Origin: Cristatella mucedo
Lineage: Eukaryota; Bryozoa; Phylactolaemata; Cristatellidae
DNA: 64,000 bases
NCBI GenBank assembly: GCA_009760855.2
Contig: WPIO01000008.1
Coordinates: 1,740,501-1,804,500 of the forward strand
Reading direction: 5' to 3'
In this document: positions 55,458-64,000 of the stretch, piece after piece
Layout of the letters: each line of letters opens with the position of its first letter
Numbering within the stretch: the stretch's first letter is position 1
Translations under genes and position numbers: made by a program
Notes under the pieces: generated by a model
Databases searched by the model: none
What the model saw: only the letters and a program-made list of their open reading frames with translations
Told to the model about the DNA's origin: nothing

Positions 55458-58400
55458 GTACATTCAAGCAAAGAGCAAAGTATCGGCAAGGCTGCTTAAA
55501 ATGGCTACCGGACCCCAAAAGTTTTACTTCTTGGATTAGAAAACGTTACATCAACCTGCTGTAATCATTCGCTGTATATAGAATTAGCTTAAATTAGCTG
55601 CAAGCAAAGTTTTAGTACGAAAACATTAATCCGCAGTGCTAAAAGAGAGTTGAACTGACAAAAGATAAGCTGCCTGAGCTGCTCCAGCATCGATTGAACT
55701 AAACCTGAGCCTACTGTCCACTTCACCTCTGAGACACTAAATGGAATTCAGGTCTGAAAGTTACTACACCACGCTGCTAGCCTGATGGAGCTAAATTAAA
55801 TCCTACATTACAGCAGCAGCAGAACGTTGAGACGGCTGCATGCTCAGGCTCACTGTGCTGCTTGAAAAGAAAACTACTTCCACGATGACTCATTGGAATA
55901 GCTACTGCAAAGTTTTGGAGTAATTCTAAATAAACGCCTTTCATCGTAATGCCGGCTTTCTGCAACAGAAGCACCCCCAGCCCATCACCGTGAGAACAAA
56001 GCACGCAGCTCGAGTGAAATGTGAAAAGCAGAATTCAGCTAAAAGAATAGGCCAGGTACAGGCAAGGTGGTAGAACAGCAAGGAAAAGTCATGGTTGACA
56101 GGCGTACGAACAGCAAAAGATTTAGAAAATTAAGACCACTGTGAATGTGTGCTACTTACGTATTGTCATCACCAAGGATGCCTCCGACGGCAAGGTTGCT
56201 CAAGCCGATGCCAATCATCTGCACCGATGTAGTGATCCCCATGGCAGTGCCAATGACCGACTGCCTGACGACAAGAGGGATCGACGGCCACGTAGTTGCC
56301 TAGGCAAAATCCAAGCATCAAACTTGCACAATGTGCACAAGAAATAAAAAGATAGTGGCAAGCAGATGAAAGTGGCTAGCGCTGCATTCAACCCTAAACC
56401 TGGCCAATGCATGCAGACTCTGCTGCTATGCATGATAGGAATGAAAATCAACAGGACCCTCTCCGAGCAAACACTATATGTAGGTAGTAGATCCGTCGTG
56501 ATGAGACTAGTCAACGCAACAAAAATCAAGCCTGGAACATTGTTCGATCTTCCACAAAGGTCGTGCAGTTTGCCTTCCCAAGAGGACTCCAAACACTCTG
56601 AGGCCACTGACTGGTCAAGCAATGAGTGATCGGCCAGTTCAAAGCAAGTTAAAGCTCAACTGGCGGTCCCGAGCTGCTACTTCCACGCTGCTCACCACCT
56701 CAACTGCTCTCCTGACTCAGCTATGCTTCTCACTTTCTCTTGGTTGCATGTGAGACGAAGCCTGTTGGCTACCGAATGCTTAGTAAAAGTCGCTTTGGCT
56801 GTGAGTGCGCTATACAAAACTCTCCTGCGTAACACCCACATAGTCTTTGTGGCTTCGTTGAGTTACAGGTGGATGTACATTACAGCATGAGATCGCCGTT
56901 GTCATCAGGTTCATGGAATCGTGCATTTTCAGCGAAGCAAACTAGTCTCTGCACGTAAAGAAGGAAAGAATGCCTGCCTAAGAGCTGCCACTCCTGTATG
57001 TTAGCAAGCGACTGTACATCACAAGCCAGAGGTACCAGCTGTGTCGTCCACGTGAGTCATGGAACTTTTACAGGCAATCAACGGCTGGAAAATCAATTAG
57101 GCTGCAAACCAAAGCGACTCTAACGGCTGCTAAGGAATCCACTACTGCCGTCGAGCACAAACAGGCACATAACTTGCACCGTTGCCTCACTATTCTCTCT
57201 GGGTTGGGCTGGGTGACCACTGCAAGGTCGCCCTTGCTACGCCATCAGGCATGCAGAGTTTAGTCACGTTGGACCCTATACTCAGAGCTTCACTCTGTGA
57301 GACCCCTTTCAGACCACTTTCGGTCCTGTTGAGCTTCGATACCAGTTCGAGAGCAGTCATTAATAGTAACAGTGGCCTCGTATATCAAGAGCCTAGGCCT
57401 GGCATATGTCACAAAGTAGAGTAGTTGGAAACTATCTGTTTTGTCACAGCCGCACGAAGTCTTGTGTTGTGGCTCGTAAAATGCTAACAGAAAAACGCTG
57501 CCGCAAAACCCGAGGTTTCGCGGCTGCAAAGTAGGTAGCCCAAACTATGTAGCTGCAAAGCCTCCCTGGTGACTGCATGCACATCAATCGTCCCAAACGA
57601 CTCGGCGACATCCCTTGGCGATCCGCATGAACCAATCAAATGGCTGCCTCGTTCTTTAACACGAACCCAAGCATCACAGGAGAATCACGAGAGAGACAGA
57701 CAGGATGTGGCATTTGGTGGTCGCCTTCCCACAAAAGACGAGCTGCTGTCTACACCAAGAGCACGCACGGGCAAGCAGCTTGCCGCAGCGCCGTCGCCGG
57801 TGGCAGCCAGCCACTCACAGCAACAAACGAGTAGGTGACGCCGAGCCAGACGGTGAGCACCAGCGGGTACACGTCGGTGAAGGCCAGCAAGCCGTACACG
57901 GGCAAGGTCAGCAGGGCGCACGCGAGCGCCAAGTAGCCACGCTTTCCGAACACGTCCTACAAAAGCGTCACCGAAACGGCTGCTCGCTCCGATGGCTAGG
58001 CAGCGCTGCGACCACCAAAAACGGCCCGGCGGCACTGCACTGCGGCTTATGCGGACGCGGACGGCGACGGGGCAGCGTCGAGCAGTGGCTAGAATGTGTG
58101 GCTCCAGTTCATCACGGGGTGGGACTTCTGAGGACAGAGCCGTGCGGGCAATCCTTCTGACCGGCAGTCACAGTGAACCGCTGACTTCAAGCCAAGCGGC
58201 CACTCTGGGGCGCAGAGCTTCGAGCGGCCGGCGGACACCTACGATCAGTCCTCCGAGGAACGGCGATAGTATCATCGAGCAGTCGTATATGGCACCGGCC
58301 ATGTAGCCTGCCACCCGTCTATCCTCGCCATATTTAACGTGGATGAATTTCCTTAAGCAGGCCGCGTGCAAGTGCGCGCGGAGAGTCAGCCGGCGAAGCG

Positions 58401-61400
58401 CAGGCGAGCGCCATCATCAGCCGGCGAAGCTCGGAGCATGCGAAAAACCAGCGCGAACCGGTGAGCGAACCGCTGGCTACTCACGCTGCGTCTGCCACAA
58501 ACGGGAACACGCCGTTGTAAAAGAACATTATCGTCAAGCACAGAAGCCAGTACGACAGCGTGAAATGTCTTACATCCCGAAAGTTCTGCAGCGACAGCGT
58601 GCAATGCGTCATCTAGCTGACTGTAACAGCAGGAGTAACAAGATCGAGCAGCAACGCGTGTGCCGAAAGTTCTGTCGGCAGGCCGTGTACAAGAGGAAAG
58701 GGTGTAGAAAGGGAGTGGCAAGGGAAGGCAGGAGGCTGCTAACTAAACTGACAGCTCAAGTGCACCAGGACACTCGGTACAGAGTGCCCATTGTGTTCAG
58801 GCTGTCACAGAGACTGAACCTGGGGCTCGACTCGCTAGGCTCTGCAGTTGGCTGCTGGCTGAACGACACCAAGTGGTAACATTGCAAGCGAGCATCTTTT
58901 GAAAGTGACTGACGCGGCCGTCGATAATTGAGAGGTGAGTGAGAGATGTCCAAGGACACATCTTTAGCCAAGCCTCGTGCTACATTAGGAAAATTGTAGT
59001 GGCCCCGGCCCCGAGAAGTGCCAGCACCATTTCTCTAGCACGAAGAAGGTATAAGCATAACCCCCCCCCACGAAGGTGTTTAGTATAAAAATAAGCTGCG
59101 AGAGCCTGCTTGCAACAAACGCAACAGTTTGTCTGGCCACACGTTAACAGCGGTACAACACTGCATTGGAGAAGCGGAATAATGCCTCAACAATTCTTGA
59201 GTTTCGTGTAAAAAACGCAGTCGATCGTATGAGGGCTGCAAATGGTGACAGTAGACAAGTTCATCTTAGATAATCGTCAAACCAAAACTCCCCCCTCAAA
59301 AGTCAGAGTCATATCTAGAGGGAGAATTTAGGGTGCCAAAAATACTCATTTGCACATCCCTAAATGCTCGACTGTTTTACGGCAACCGTTAGACTTTCGA
59401 GTGATAGACGCCAGGCACCCGAATTGTGGCTCTGATGTTGATGTAAGCAAATTTGGCTGACCGGTCAGAAGGATTTGCATAGCGATAAACACCGCAATGG
59501 GATATTGCAGCATCAGAAAGAAAGAAAACGAAGGGATTTCCACTGCATTTGAACCTGCGACCTTTACCAACTCACTCATTTCTAAAAAGTATGCTGCTGG
59601 AACTGCTGGAACTCATGTACGCAGCTGTGGCCAAACTATTCCAGCAAGAATGCGATTAGAGTCCACGGGAGCTGAAGCCGTCTCTCTTCCCTCCTCCTCC
59701 CCCTAGGCATAGTATAGTGCAGTGCCTTACGGACTCACCACTTTCTTCGACATCGCCTTCAAGTTCTCGGTCTCCCCGAGCTGCCTGACACCATATATGT
59801 CCAGTGCAGAGACCACAAAGCCAGACAGGAAGCCGACAGAGCACAGAATTGCACCTGCAATGAACCGTGCAGGATGATACCAGGTCATATTGGACCTGGG
59901 GAGGGGAGGGTTAGGCACCATGGATAAATGAACTCAAGGCAGCATTAAATATGAAATAGCAGCCACCTAGGTGGCACTCCACTACTCTTGAGTGAAGCAC
60001 AGGGACACACGCACACGTATGCAGGCACACAGGCCGAGAGAGAGCGAGAGAGAGACCAAGAGAGGGAGAGTAAGAGAGAGAGAGAGAGGGAGAGAGAGAG
60101 AGGGAGAGAGAGAGGGAGAGAGAGAGCGAGAGAGGGAGAGCGAGAGAGGGAAAGTGAGAGAGGGAGAGCAAGAGAGGGAGAGCAAGAGAGGGAGAGCAAG
60201 AGAGGGAGAGCAAGAGAGGGAGAGCAAGAGAGGGAGAGCAAGAGAGGGAGAGCAAGAGAGGGAGAGCAAGAGAGGGAGAGCAAGAGAGGGAGAGCAAGAG
60301 AGGGAGAGCAAGAGAGGGAGAGCAAGAGAGGGAGAAACAAAGAGAGACACGTCCGCACATGCAAAAGTTTAAGCATAAGGGTTGATGCGAATACTCATAA
60401 GAGTAGGTAGAGGCACTGCGACCGCATATCGGTGTCTGCCGGTCTAAGAAGGACTACAAACGGAAGCTAAAGAGGTCAGCTTTGGATATGCATGGGCTGT
60501 GACATTCTTCACGGACTGCGATGATCTTTTCAAGCTCGTCTCCCACAGCCGCCGGCACAGTCCGAGAAGCAGCGCAGGGTGAGAGTGCTGGTTACGCCGC
60601 CAGGGCAGCTCAGCTGCACCTCCCCACAGGGTCCACTTCAGCCCATACGTCTCGGCGAAGCTTTCGGTGAAGATGAAGTTGAGCACGCTGCCGAGTCGAG
60701 AGAAGGCCAACGTTATACCGAAGGCAAGGGCCAGTTCCTTGTCTTTGAACCACATCGACGTGATCTTGTTCTGCACAACTACAGCAGCACAGAGCACAGT
60801 TTCGAGTCGCCAACACACGGCCTCTGCTCATGGACGGTAAAGCAAGACGTCAGCTGTTACTTGTCGGCTGGCCGGTTGGCTGCGGCAGTGTAATGCAATG
60901 TAATGGATGCAGAGCAAAGTTCTTACGCTGACCCACAAGGCCAAAGCCACGCGCTTGGCTCATCCGTGCCTAGCTGAACTGTTGCACCAGTTTCAGCTTC
61001 CTCGTGCCCTCAGGTCCTGTATGGATAATAAATTAGCTGTCCCATTCCTCCGCTTAAAGACCGTTGGCGACAGAAGCTTTAGCTCTGCAGGTCCTAGACT
61101 GAGTAACTCGCTTCCACAATTCTTATGCAACCACAACTATTCTCATGCTGCCGACTATGGCTCATCATTTCCAGCAGTCCTGAACTGCTACTTCCATGCT
61201 ACTCACTACCTCAACTGCTCTCCTGACTCTTCTATGCTTCCCTCTTTCTCTTTGTTGGGTGAGATAAAGTTTGTTGAATACCGAATGCGTACCGAAAGCC
61301 GCTTAGGCTGTGAGTGTGCTATAAAAAACACCCACATAGTCTTTGTGGCTTTGTGGAGTTACAGACGGAGATACATTAATGTAATGTAATAATGTATCTC

Positions 61401-61795
61401 CGTCTGTAACTTCACAAAACCACAAAGACTCTGCAAGTGTTATGCTGGCAGGTTTAAGTGGTACAGTGGTACACCTCGCAGAGTCAACCAGATGATTTAA
61501 GGTGATTTTAAGCACGGCAGCCTGATCCACAGGTTACGTTTCGCTTTAATGAGCTGAGCTAGCTTCAAGCAGTCACCTGCACAACTGCGTGCATGAGGCA
61601 ACCTGGAGCTTAGGGTACTGAGTGCAACATCGGCAGTCGGCAATACTTAACTGGTCAGCGATCCATTGCCGGCGCCGAACAGTAGCCGCCCGATAAGCAT
61701 TATTGGAAGCATGTAGCTGGTGCCCGGAAACATGGCGCCCAAAGAGAAGGCGGTACATCCAAAGAGACACAGCGAAGTGAACAAGATGACTCCAA
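53235..61795 (-). CDS. MFSD1-like lysosomal major-facilitator transporter, 5' incomplete (nine exons)
   Basis: Nine exons join in frame into 375 residues plus a stop: 61652-61795, 60620-60778, 59739-59854, 58485-58585, 58243-58351, 57819-57956, 56160-56299, 53850-53964, 53235-53342. All introns are GT-AG; junction phases are 1, 1, 0, 2, 0, 0, 2, 0. Marks of MFSD1 are [10 protein letters not shown] then [38 protein letters not shown] then [28 protein letters not shown] then IGTAMGI, and GGTLN near the end. About ten membrane segments fit the MFS fold, with roughly 85-90 N-terminal residues missing. MFSD1 exports dipeptides from lysosomes and is stabilised by GLMP. An acidic dileucine signal (ETDPLL) lies ten residues from the C-terminus. 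A partial duplicate lies at 35640-39310. Confidence 0.88.
53505..53770 (-). mobile_element. Old LINE family 1 3' end in MFSD1-like intron
   Basis: AAGAAGAAATTAATCTAAATC, GGCACTTTACATCTAGCTGC and CATCCAGCATGCAAAAGC follow the family-1 3' UTR order. The same remnant is at 38345-38640. Confidence 0.6.
53850..53964 (-). CDS. MFSD1-like exon h (penultimate)
   Basis: Acceptor TTTTTAG, donor GTATGG. It encodes the last membrane segment ([20 protein letters not shown]) and NVVDKRQ. The intron to exon g is 2.2 kb and full of repeats. This exon is duplicated at 38974-39087. Confidence 0.88.
54651..54812 (-). mobile_element. SINE family B copy, best preserved
   Basis: On the minus strand an A box (TAGCCCAGGAGG) and a B box (GGTCGTGGGTTCGAATCATC) are both clear. 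The body follows (CGGTGGTGATAGCC), ending GGCTGTTAAATCAGCT. It lies in the MFSD1-like intron between exons g and h. Confidence 0.85.
54813..55253. other. Intron sequence, nothing recognised
   Basis: No element or exon recognised. Confidence 0.4.
55256..55452. repeat. (TA)n microsatellite, about 200 bp
   Basis: A nearly pure TA run interrupted near 55353-55390. Tyr-Ile open frames across it are artefacts. Confidence 0.95.
55453..56159. other. Intron sequence, nothing recognised
   Basis: The minus frame at 55777-56004 was tested as an exon and rejected because the frame does not join. Confidence 0.45.
56160..56299 (-). CDS. MFSD1-like exon g
   Basis: Acceptor TGCCTAG, donor GTAAGT. It encodes [20 protein letters not shown] then [19 protein letters not shown], matching MFSD1 WPMVAFVVPEHQLGTAYGI and its next helix. 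Confidence 0.88.
56675..56890 (+). mobile_element. LINE family 2, 3' region, in MFSD1-like intron
   Basis: CTACTTCCACGCTGCTCACC, CTACCGAATGC and CATAGTCTTTGTGGCTT match 61180-61350. It ends GATGTACATTACA. Confidence 0.75.
56891..57818. other. Intron sequence, nothing recognised
   Basis: No exon with MFSD1 similarity and no repeat family recognised. Confidence 0.4.
57819..57956 (-). CDS. MFSD1-like exon f
   Basis: Forty-six whole codons. [12 protein letters not shown] completes the MFS loop signature after GGLI. Two membrane segments follow. Acceptor TTTGTAG, donor GTGAGT. Confidence 0.85.
58243..58351 (-). CDS. MFSD1-like exon e
   Basis: Acceptor GCTTAAG, donor GTAGGT. It encodes [17 protein letters not shown] then a membrane segment ending FLGGLI. 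The intron to exon d is only 133 bp. Confidence 0.85.
58485..58585 (-). CDS. MFSD1-like exon d
   Basis: Acceptor CGCTGCAG, donor GTGAGT. It encodes [12 protein letters not shown] then FYNGVFPFV, the most diagnostic MFSD1 match (DVKDFSLSFWLL, FYVAVFPF). Confidence 0.9.
59393..59578 (-). repeat. 186-bp intronic repeat, copy 1 (tRNA-like)
   Basis: It matches 62513-62698 with about five differences and no gap. On the minus strand GAGTTGGTAAAGGTCGCAGG and GGTTCAAATGC resemble a pol III B-box region, suggesting a SINE head. Confidence 0.8.
59739..59854 (-). CDS. MFSD1-like exon c
   Basis: Acceptor CATTGCAG, donor GTGAGT. It encodes one membrane segment ([20 protein letters not shown]) and the start of the central cytosolic loop ([11 protein letters not shown]). 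Confidence 0.85.
60030..60342. repeat. GA-rich tract and 14-bp minisatellite
   Basis: An irregular GAGAGA tract passes into about ten near-perfect copies of AGAGAGGGAGAGCA (about 60160-60335). It lies in the MFSD1-like intron between exons b and c. Long Leu/Ser/Pro or Glu/Arg frames across it in all frames are artefacts. Confidence 0.9.
60620..60778 (-). CDS. MFSD1-like exon b
   Basis: It uses the TGTAG acceptor at 60779-60783 rather than the TGCAG eight bases further on. Only that choice keeps the frame and gives [11 protein letters not shown], matching the MFSD1 AVAQNTYAVSWF. It ends in WTLWGG with donor GTGCAG. Confidence 0.85.
60905..61385 (+). mobile_element. LINE family 2, C-terminal coding end and 3' UTR
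   Basis: A 160-aa + frame (60907-61389) begins with a typical LINE C-terminus: [20 protein letters not shown] then [10 protein letters not shown], like the R-T-x-x-GxRSFSxxGPxLWNSLP block of non-LTR elements. It then runs into 3' UTR sequence shared with 33745, 37255, 50158 and 56675. It ends GGAGATACATTAATG with an ATTAC-like tail. It is 5' truncated and antisense to the host gene, within the MFSD1-like intron. Confidence 0.8.
61341..61428. repeat. 36-bp inverted repeat (LINE 2 tails head to head)
   Basis: Arms 61341-61376 and 61393-61428 are reverse complements with about 34 of 36 matches, around a short (TAATG)n-like spacer. It marks two family-2 3' ends joined tail to tail. Confidence 0.9.
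61652..61795 (-). CDS. MFSD1-like exon a (first confident exon)
   Basis: Acceptor CTGTTGCAG, donor GTTAAG. It encodes two membrane segments ([12 protein letters not shown] onward; [20 protein letters not shown]). [10 protein letters not shown] matches the MFSD1 GRFVFGIGG block. It enters in phase 1, so at least one upstream exon exists. Confidence 0.85.
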
Positions 61796-62481
61796 CTGCA
61801 ACAGCAGAATGTGCTGGCGCTCAGGTTTCGCCCCGTCGAGCAGCCTCAAGCACCGATGCCTCAGCAAAGCCAGCCAGTATGCACCACCAGTCAGGTTGAA
61901 CAAAGCCAAGCATTAAGGCGTACCAACGCTTCCGGTGAAATTCTCCTTCGAAGCGCATCTAGAAGATCGGCTGCTAGAGCGTGACAGTCCAAAAAACTGG
62001 GACAAGTCGAGACTAGAGCTACTAGCAATCTAGAACTCACAGCCATTAGACGTTTGTTGCATCTAAGCCGAAGTCATTTGCAGAATTGCTCAAAGTACTG
62101 ATTCCATAGGAGCCACGTGCGTGGCATCGGTTGCCCGGCGGGGGGGGGGGGGGTAGCAAGCTCCCTGAGGTAGTACAAGGGAGAAAACTGCTTTCAATCG
62201 AGAGGAGGCTCATGTCCGCTACTTGGCATTCTGGCTAGGACTGGCAGTGGACAAAAACTAGCTACTCAGCCTGATTCGACAAGCAGCACCTGCAGATGAC
62301 CAAGAGGCTTCGAACTCGCCGAATCTCGTGCCTCACACACACCTGGTAAAGGATTCGCGCATGGTGATAATCGCGACAGAAAAAGCGAGCAGCAGAGGTT
62401 TGCACAGCGCCTGTTGGAGTGACACAAGGCACTGGCTTCACTCACTCACTATTGAGCTTGAGCACACGACATGCCACAATA

Positions 62482-62512
<31 letters not shown>
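61796..62512. other. Intron or upstream region, no confident exon
   Basis: A G-run lies at about 62138-62153 and a (CA)n run at about 62483-62512. A weak hydrophobic frame with plausible splice sites near 62345-62412 did not match MFSD1. Confidence 0.4.
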
Positions 62513-62516
<4 letters not shown>

Positions 62517-62698
62517 TCGAGTGATAGACGCCAGGCACCCGAATTGTGGCTCCGATGTTGATGTAAGCAAATTTGGCTGAACGGTCAGAAGGATTTTCGT
62601 AGCGATAAACACCGCAATGGGATATTGCAGCACCAGAAAGAAAGAAAACGAAGGGATTTCCACTGCATTTGAACCTGCGACCTTTACCAACTCACTCA
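62513..62698 (-). repeat. 186-bp intronic repeat, copy 2 (tRNA-like)
   Basis: Near-identical partner of 59393-59578, starting directly after a (CA)n run. Confidence 0.8.
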
Positions 62699-62769
62699 CG
62701 CACACAACTCATCAAAATGCCATAATTTCGCCATCCAATAAGCTTTGATCTTCTCATATTAAGCAGTCG

Positions 62770-63240
62770 TAAGAGATTAACTACTTGTGAACGACCCTAA
62801 ATTTCGAGCTGAAACTACAGGAAATGTCTTGGCCGGCCCATGTTTCACGATGAGGGTTTTAAATCTTTCGGTAACACCTGGTTGGCTCATACCTAGTGAG
62901 TTAGTTGTTCATTTTCATTCCATTTGAGAACGTTTGCTTCGGTGCAGAAGCCAAAAAGCAGCAATACACACTGCTTAGTAGTTGTGAGAGTTTGACATCA
63001 TGGGATGGATCAAAGCAAAGGTACAGCTACCTGCATTGTGCATAGAAATGGAAGTCTAGATTTCCTTTAGCTATAACATGTCATGAGTGTGAGCACAAAT
63101 TTTGAAAATGGAGTGGAACACTCAGGTCACTGTGGTAACTCATACTTGAAACAGGTTCCTGGATACCTGCTATCAACTGACATCAATTTAAAACTGCACT
63201 GATAACCCAGATAGGTGATGCATCTGCAAGGGTAATGAAC
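62770..63240 (-). mobile_element. LINE family 1, very decayed RT region
   Basis: On + the order TAAATTTCGAGCTGAAACTA, CTAGTGAGTTAGTTGTTC, GGATCAAAGCAAAGGTACAG and CATAGAAATGGAAGTCTAGA follows the antisense of the good copies, with many gaps. Confidence 0.7.
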
Positions 63241-63864
63241 GAAACAAATTTACAAAATATCTTAAAAACCGAAGCACAGTGACCCTTGTGGCCACTTCGG
63301 CTTTAGCTGCACGTTGGCATGCTGGAGAGCATAATGTAGGGTTGGGAATAAGCTCCACAATGGGCTAGCTTGGCAGTCCCCTCGATGGCTAGAGTGAGTG
63401 GGGCCACCATGTGCACAAGATTTCGTTGTCTAGTGTTACACAACTTCGCAGCCCCCTGCAGGCAAAACCTGCACTTTCCTCGAAATGATGCAGCATGTCG
63501 GTCACCTGATGCAATCTTTCAGAGGATACACTCAGTGGCAAAAAATCCTGGCAGTATGGCCTGAGCTGCCGTGGCAGCTATTGCGTTTGGTTCGCAAGAG
63601 AATTTTCTACTCTGCCAGGCATACTGGTGTGAAAACATTTACTGACAGCCCGAAGACCTACACATATCATGCTGGTATGCACGCGTTTAATAAAAATTCG
63701 CACCCCCGCGATGATTCTTTATGACCTCCCTCCTTATCTGGCCAGGCGCAGTGGCCACGAGCTCTCTTGTCTCTTCTGCTTCTTCTGCTGAAGCACAATT
63801 ACAAAGAGCCAGAATGAAGACTGAACCGTTCGGCTACTGATGTAGGCTGAACACTCGTACTCAC
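63241..63864. other. No supported gene
   Basis: The two overlapping + frames at 63370-63724 resemble no family. No MFSD1-like exon was found in this stretch. Confidence 0.4.
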
Positions 63865-63935
63865 ATGCCTGTCGATGTTGATGTCGATGTCCCATAACCG
63901 GCCTACGGGTTCGGATGAGGCGACTGAGTGAACCA
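63865..63935 (-). CDS. Possible upstream exon of MFSD1-like gene (weak)
   Basis: A 71-nt stretch has an ATGCAG acceptor and a strong GTGAGT donor. In one frame it reads GRLWDIDINIDRH, which could be the lumenal loop before the second membrane segment. One frame has a stop. At least one more exon would be needed before 61795, and it was not found. Confidence 0.2.
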
Positions 63936-64000
63936 CTGCATCAATAGCATGCCATTTTTGTCAAAAGAAGATATAATACTCAAGTTGGTGGACATGCAAT

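Noticed and set aside
55195-55564. Tyr-Ile-rich frames of up to 159 aa
   Set aside because: They are translations of a TA microsatellite.
55777-56004. Minus frame of 75 aa with an acceptor-like CTGTTGCAG, considered as an MFSD1-like exon
   Set aside because: Joining it after exon g gives an immediate stop in the required phase, while exon h joins directly in frame and continues the family match.
60030-60342. Long Leu/Ser/Pro-rich and Glu/Arg-rich frames of up to 149 aa
   Set aside because: They are produced by the GA-rich 14-bp minisatellite, which is open in every frame.
62345-62412. Hydrophobic minus-strand stretch (KPLLLAFSVAIITM) with splice-like borders, considered as an upstream MFSD1-like exon
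   Set aside because: No resemblance to the expected YSWPN / FGGFL region, and phase cannot be tested without neighbours.

Overview
This is eukaryotic, intron-bearing, repeat-rich DNA, most likely from an invertebrate animal. The evidence is split genes with GT-AG introns, long dinucleotide microsatellites, many decayed non-LTR retrotransposons, tRNA-derived SINEs, a ZBED/GTF2IRD2-type hAT transposon and a Gypsy integrase. There are no operons, Shine-Dalgarno sites or CRISPR arrays. The phylum cannot be fixed from the window. A secreted six-repeat tectonin (tachylectin-1/fish-egg-lectin type) family fits several invertebrate groups.

Three loci look like real host genes. Two are intronless paralogues on the + strand, 6006-6890 (294 aa) and 42441-43322 (293 aa). 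Each has a signal peptide, six tectonin repeats, two matched cysteines, a TATA-like box about 75-80 bp before the ATG and a downstream AATAAA. The third is on the minus strand (61795 down to 53235): an MFSD1-like lysosomal major-facilitator transporter. I could thread nine of its exons with consistent reading phase at all eight junctions. Its N-terminal exons were not found with confidence; one weak candidate lies at 63865-63935.

A partial second copy of the 3' end of the MFSD1-like gene lies at 35640-39310. It keeps one intact exon, but the last exon has lost its splice acceptor. Its enlarged intron contains a dead gene with the GERFH/YQGRW motif block seen in many invertebrate genomes. Both copies carry the same old LINE tail in the same intron, so that insertion predates the duplication.

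Most of the rest is mobile DNA. LINE family 1 (endonuclease plus reverse transcriptase, a 3' stem near AGAGATTAAGTTCTCT and an (ATT)n tail) has more than a dozen copies; the best are at 25166-26579 and 48083-49295. LINE family 2 has an (ATTAC)n-like tail and at least six copies. SINE family A has a tRNA-like head and the same 3' stem as LINE family 1, which points to tail sharing. SINE family B has a tRNA-like head and ends near GGCTGTTAAATCAGCT. An hAT element at 14067-17678 has terminal inverted repeats and a near-perfect 8-bp target duplication, with several later insertions inside it. An LTR-like element at 27172-28568 and its 98-bp deleted relative at 33825-33922 each have their own 4-bp target duplication.

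The most unusual non-coding structure is a diverged tandem array at about 45560-47680. It has some twelve units of about 174 bp, each with a core of 10-bp GCAATC-type subrepeats.
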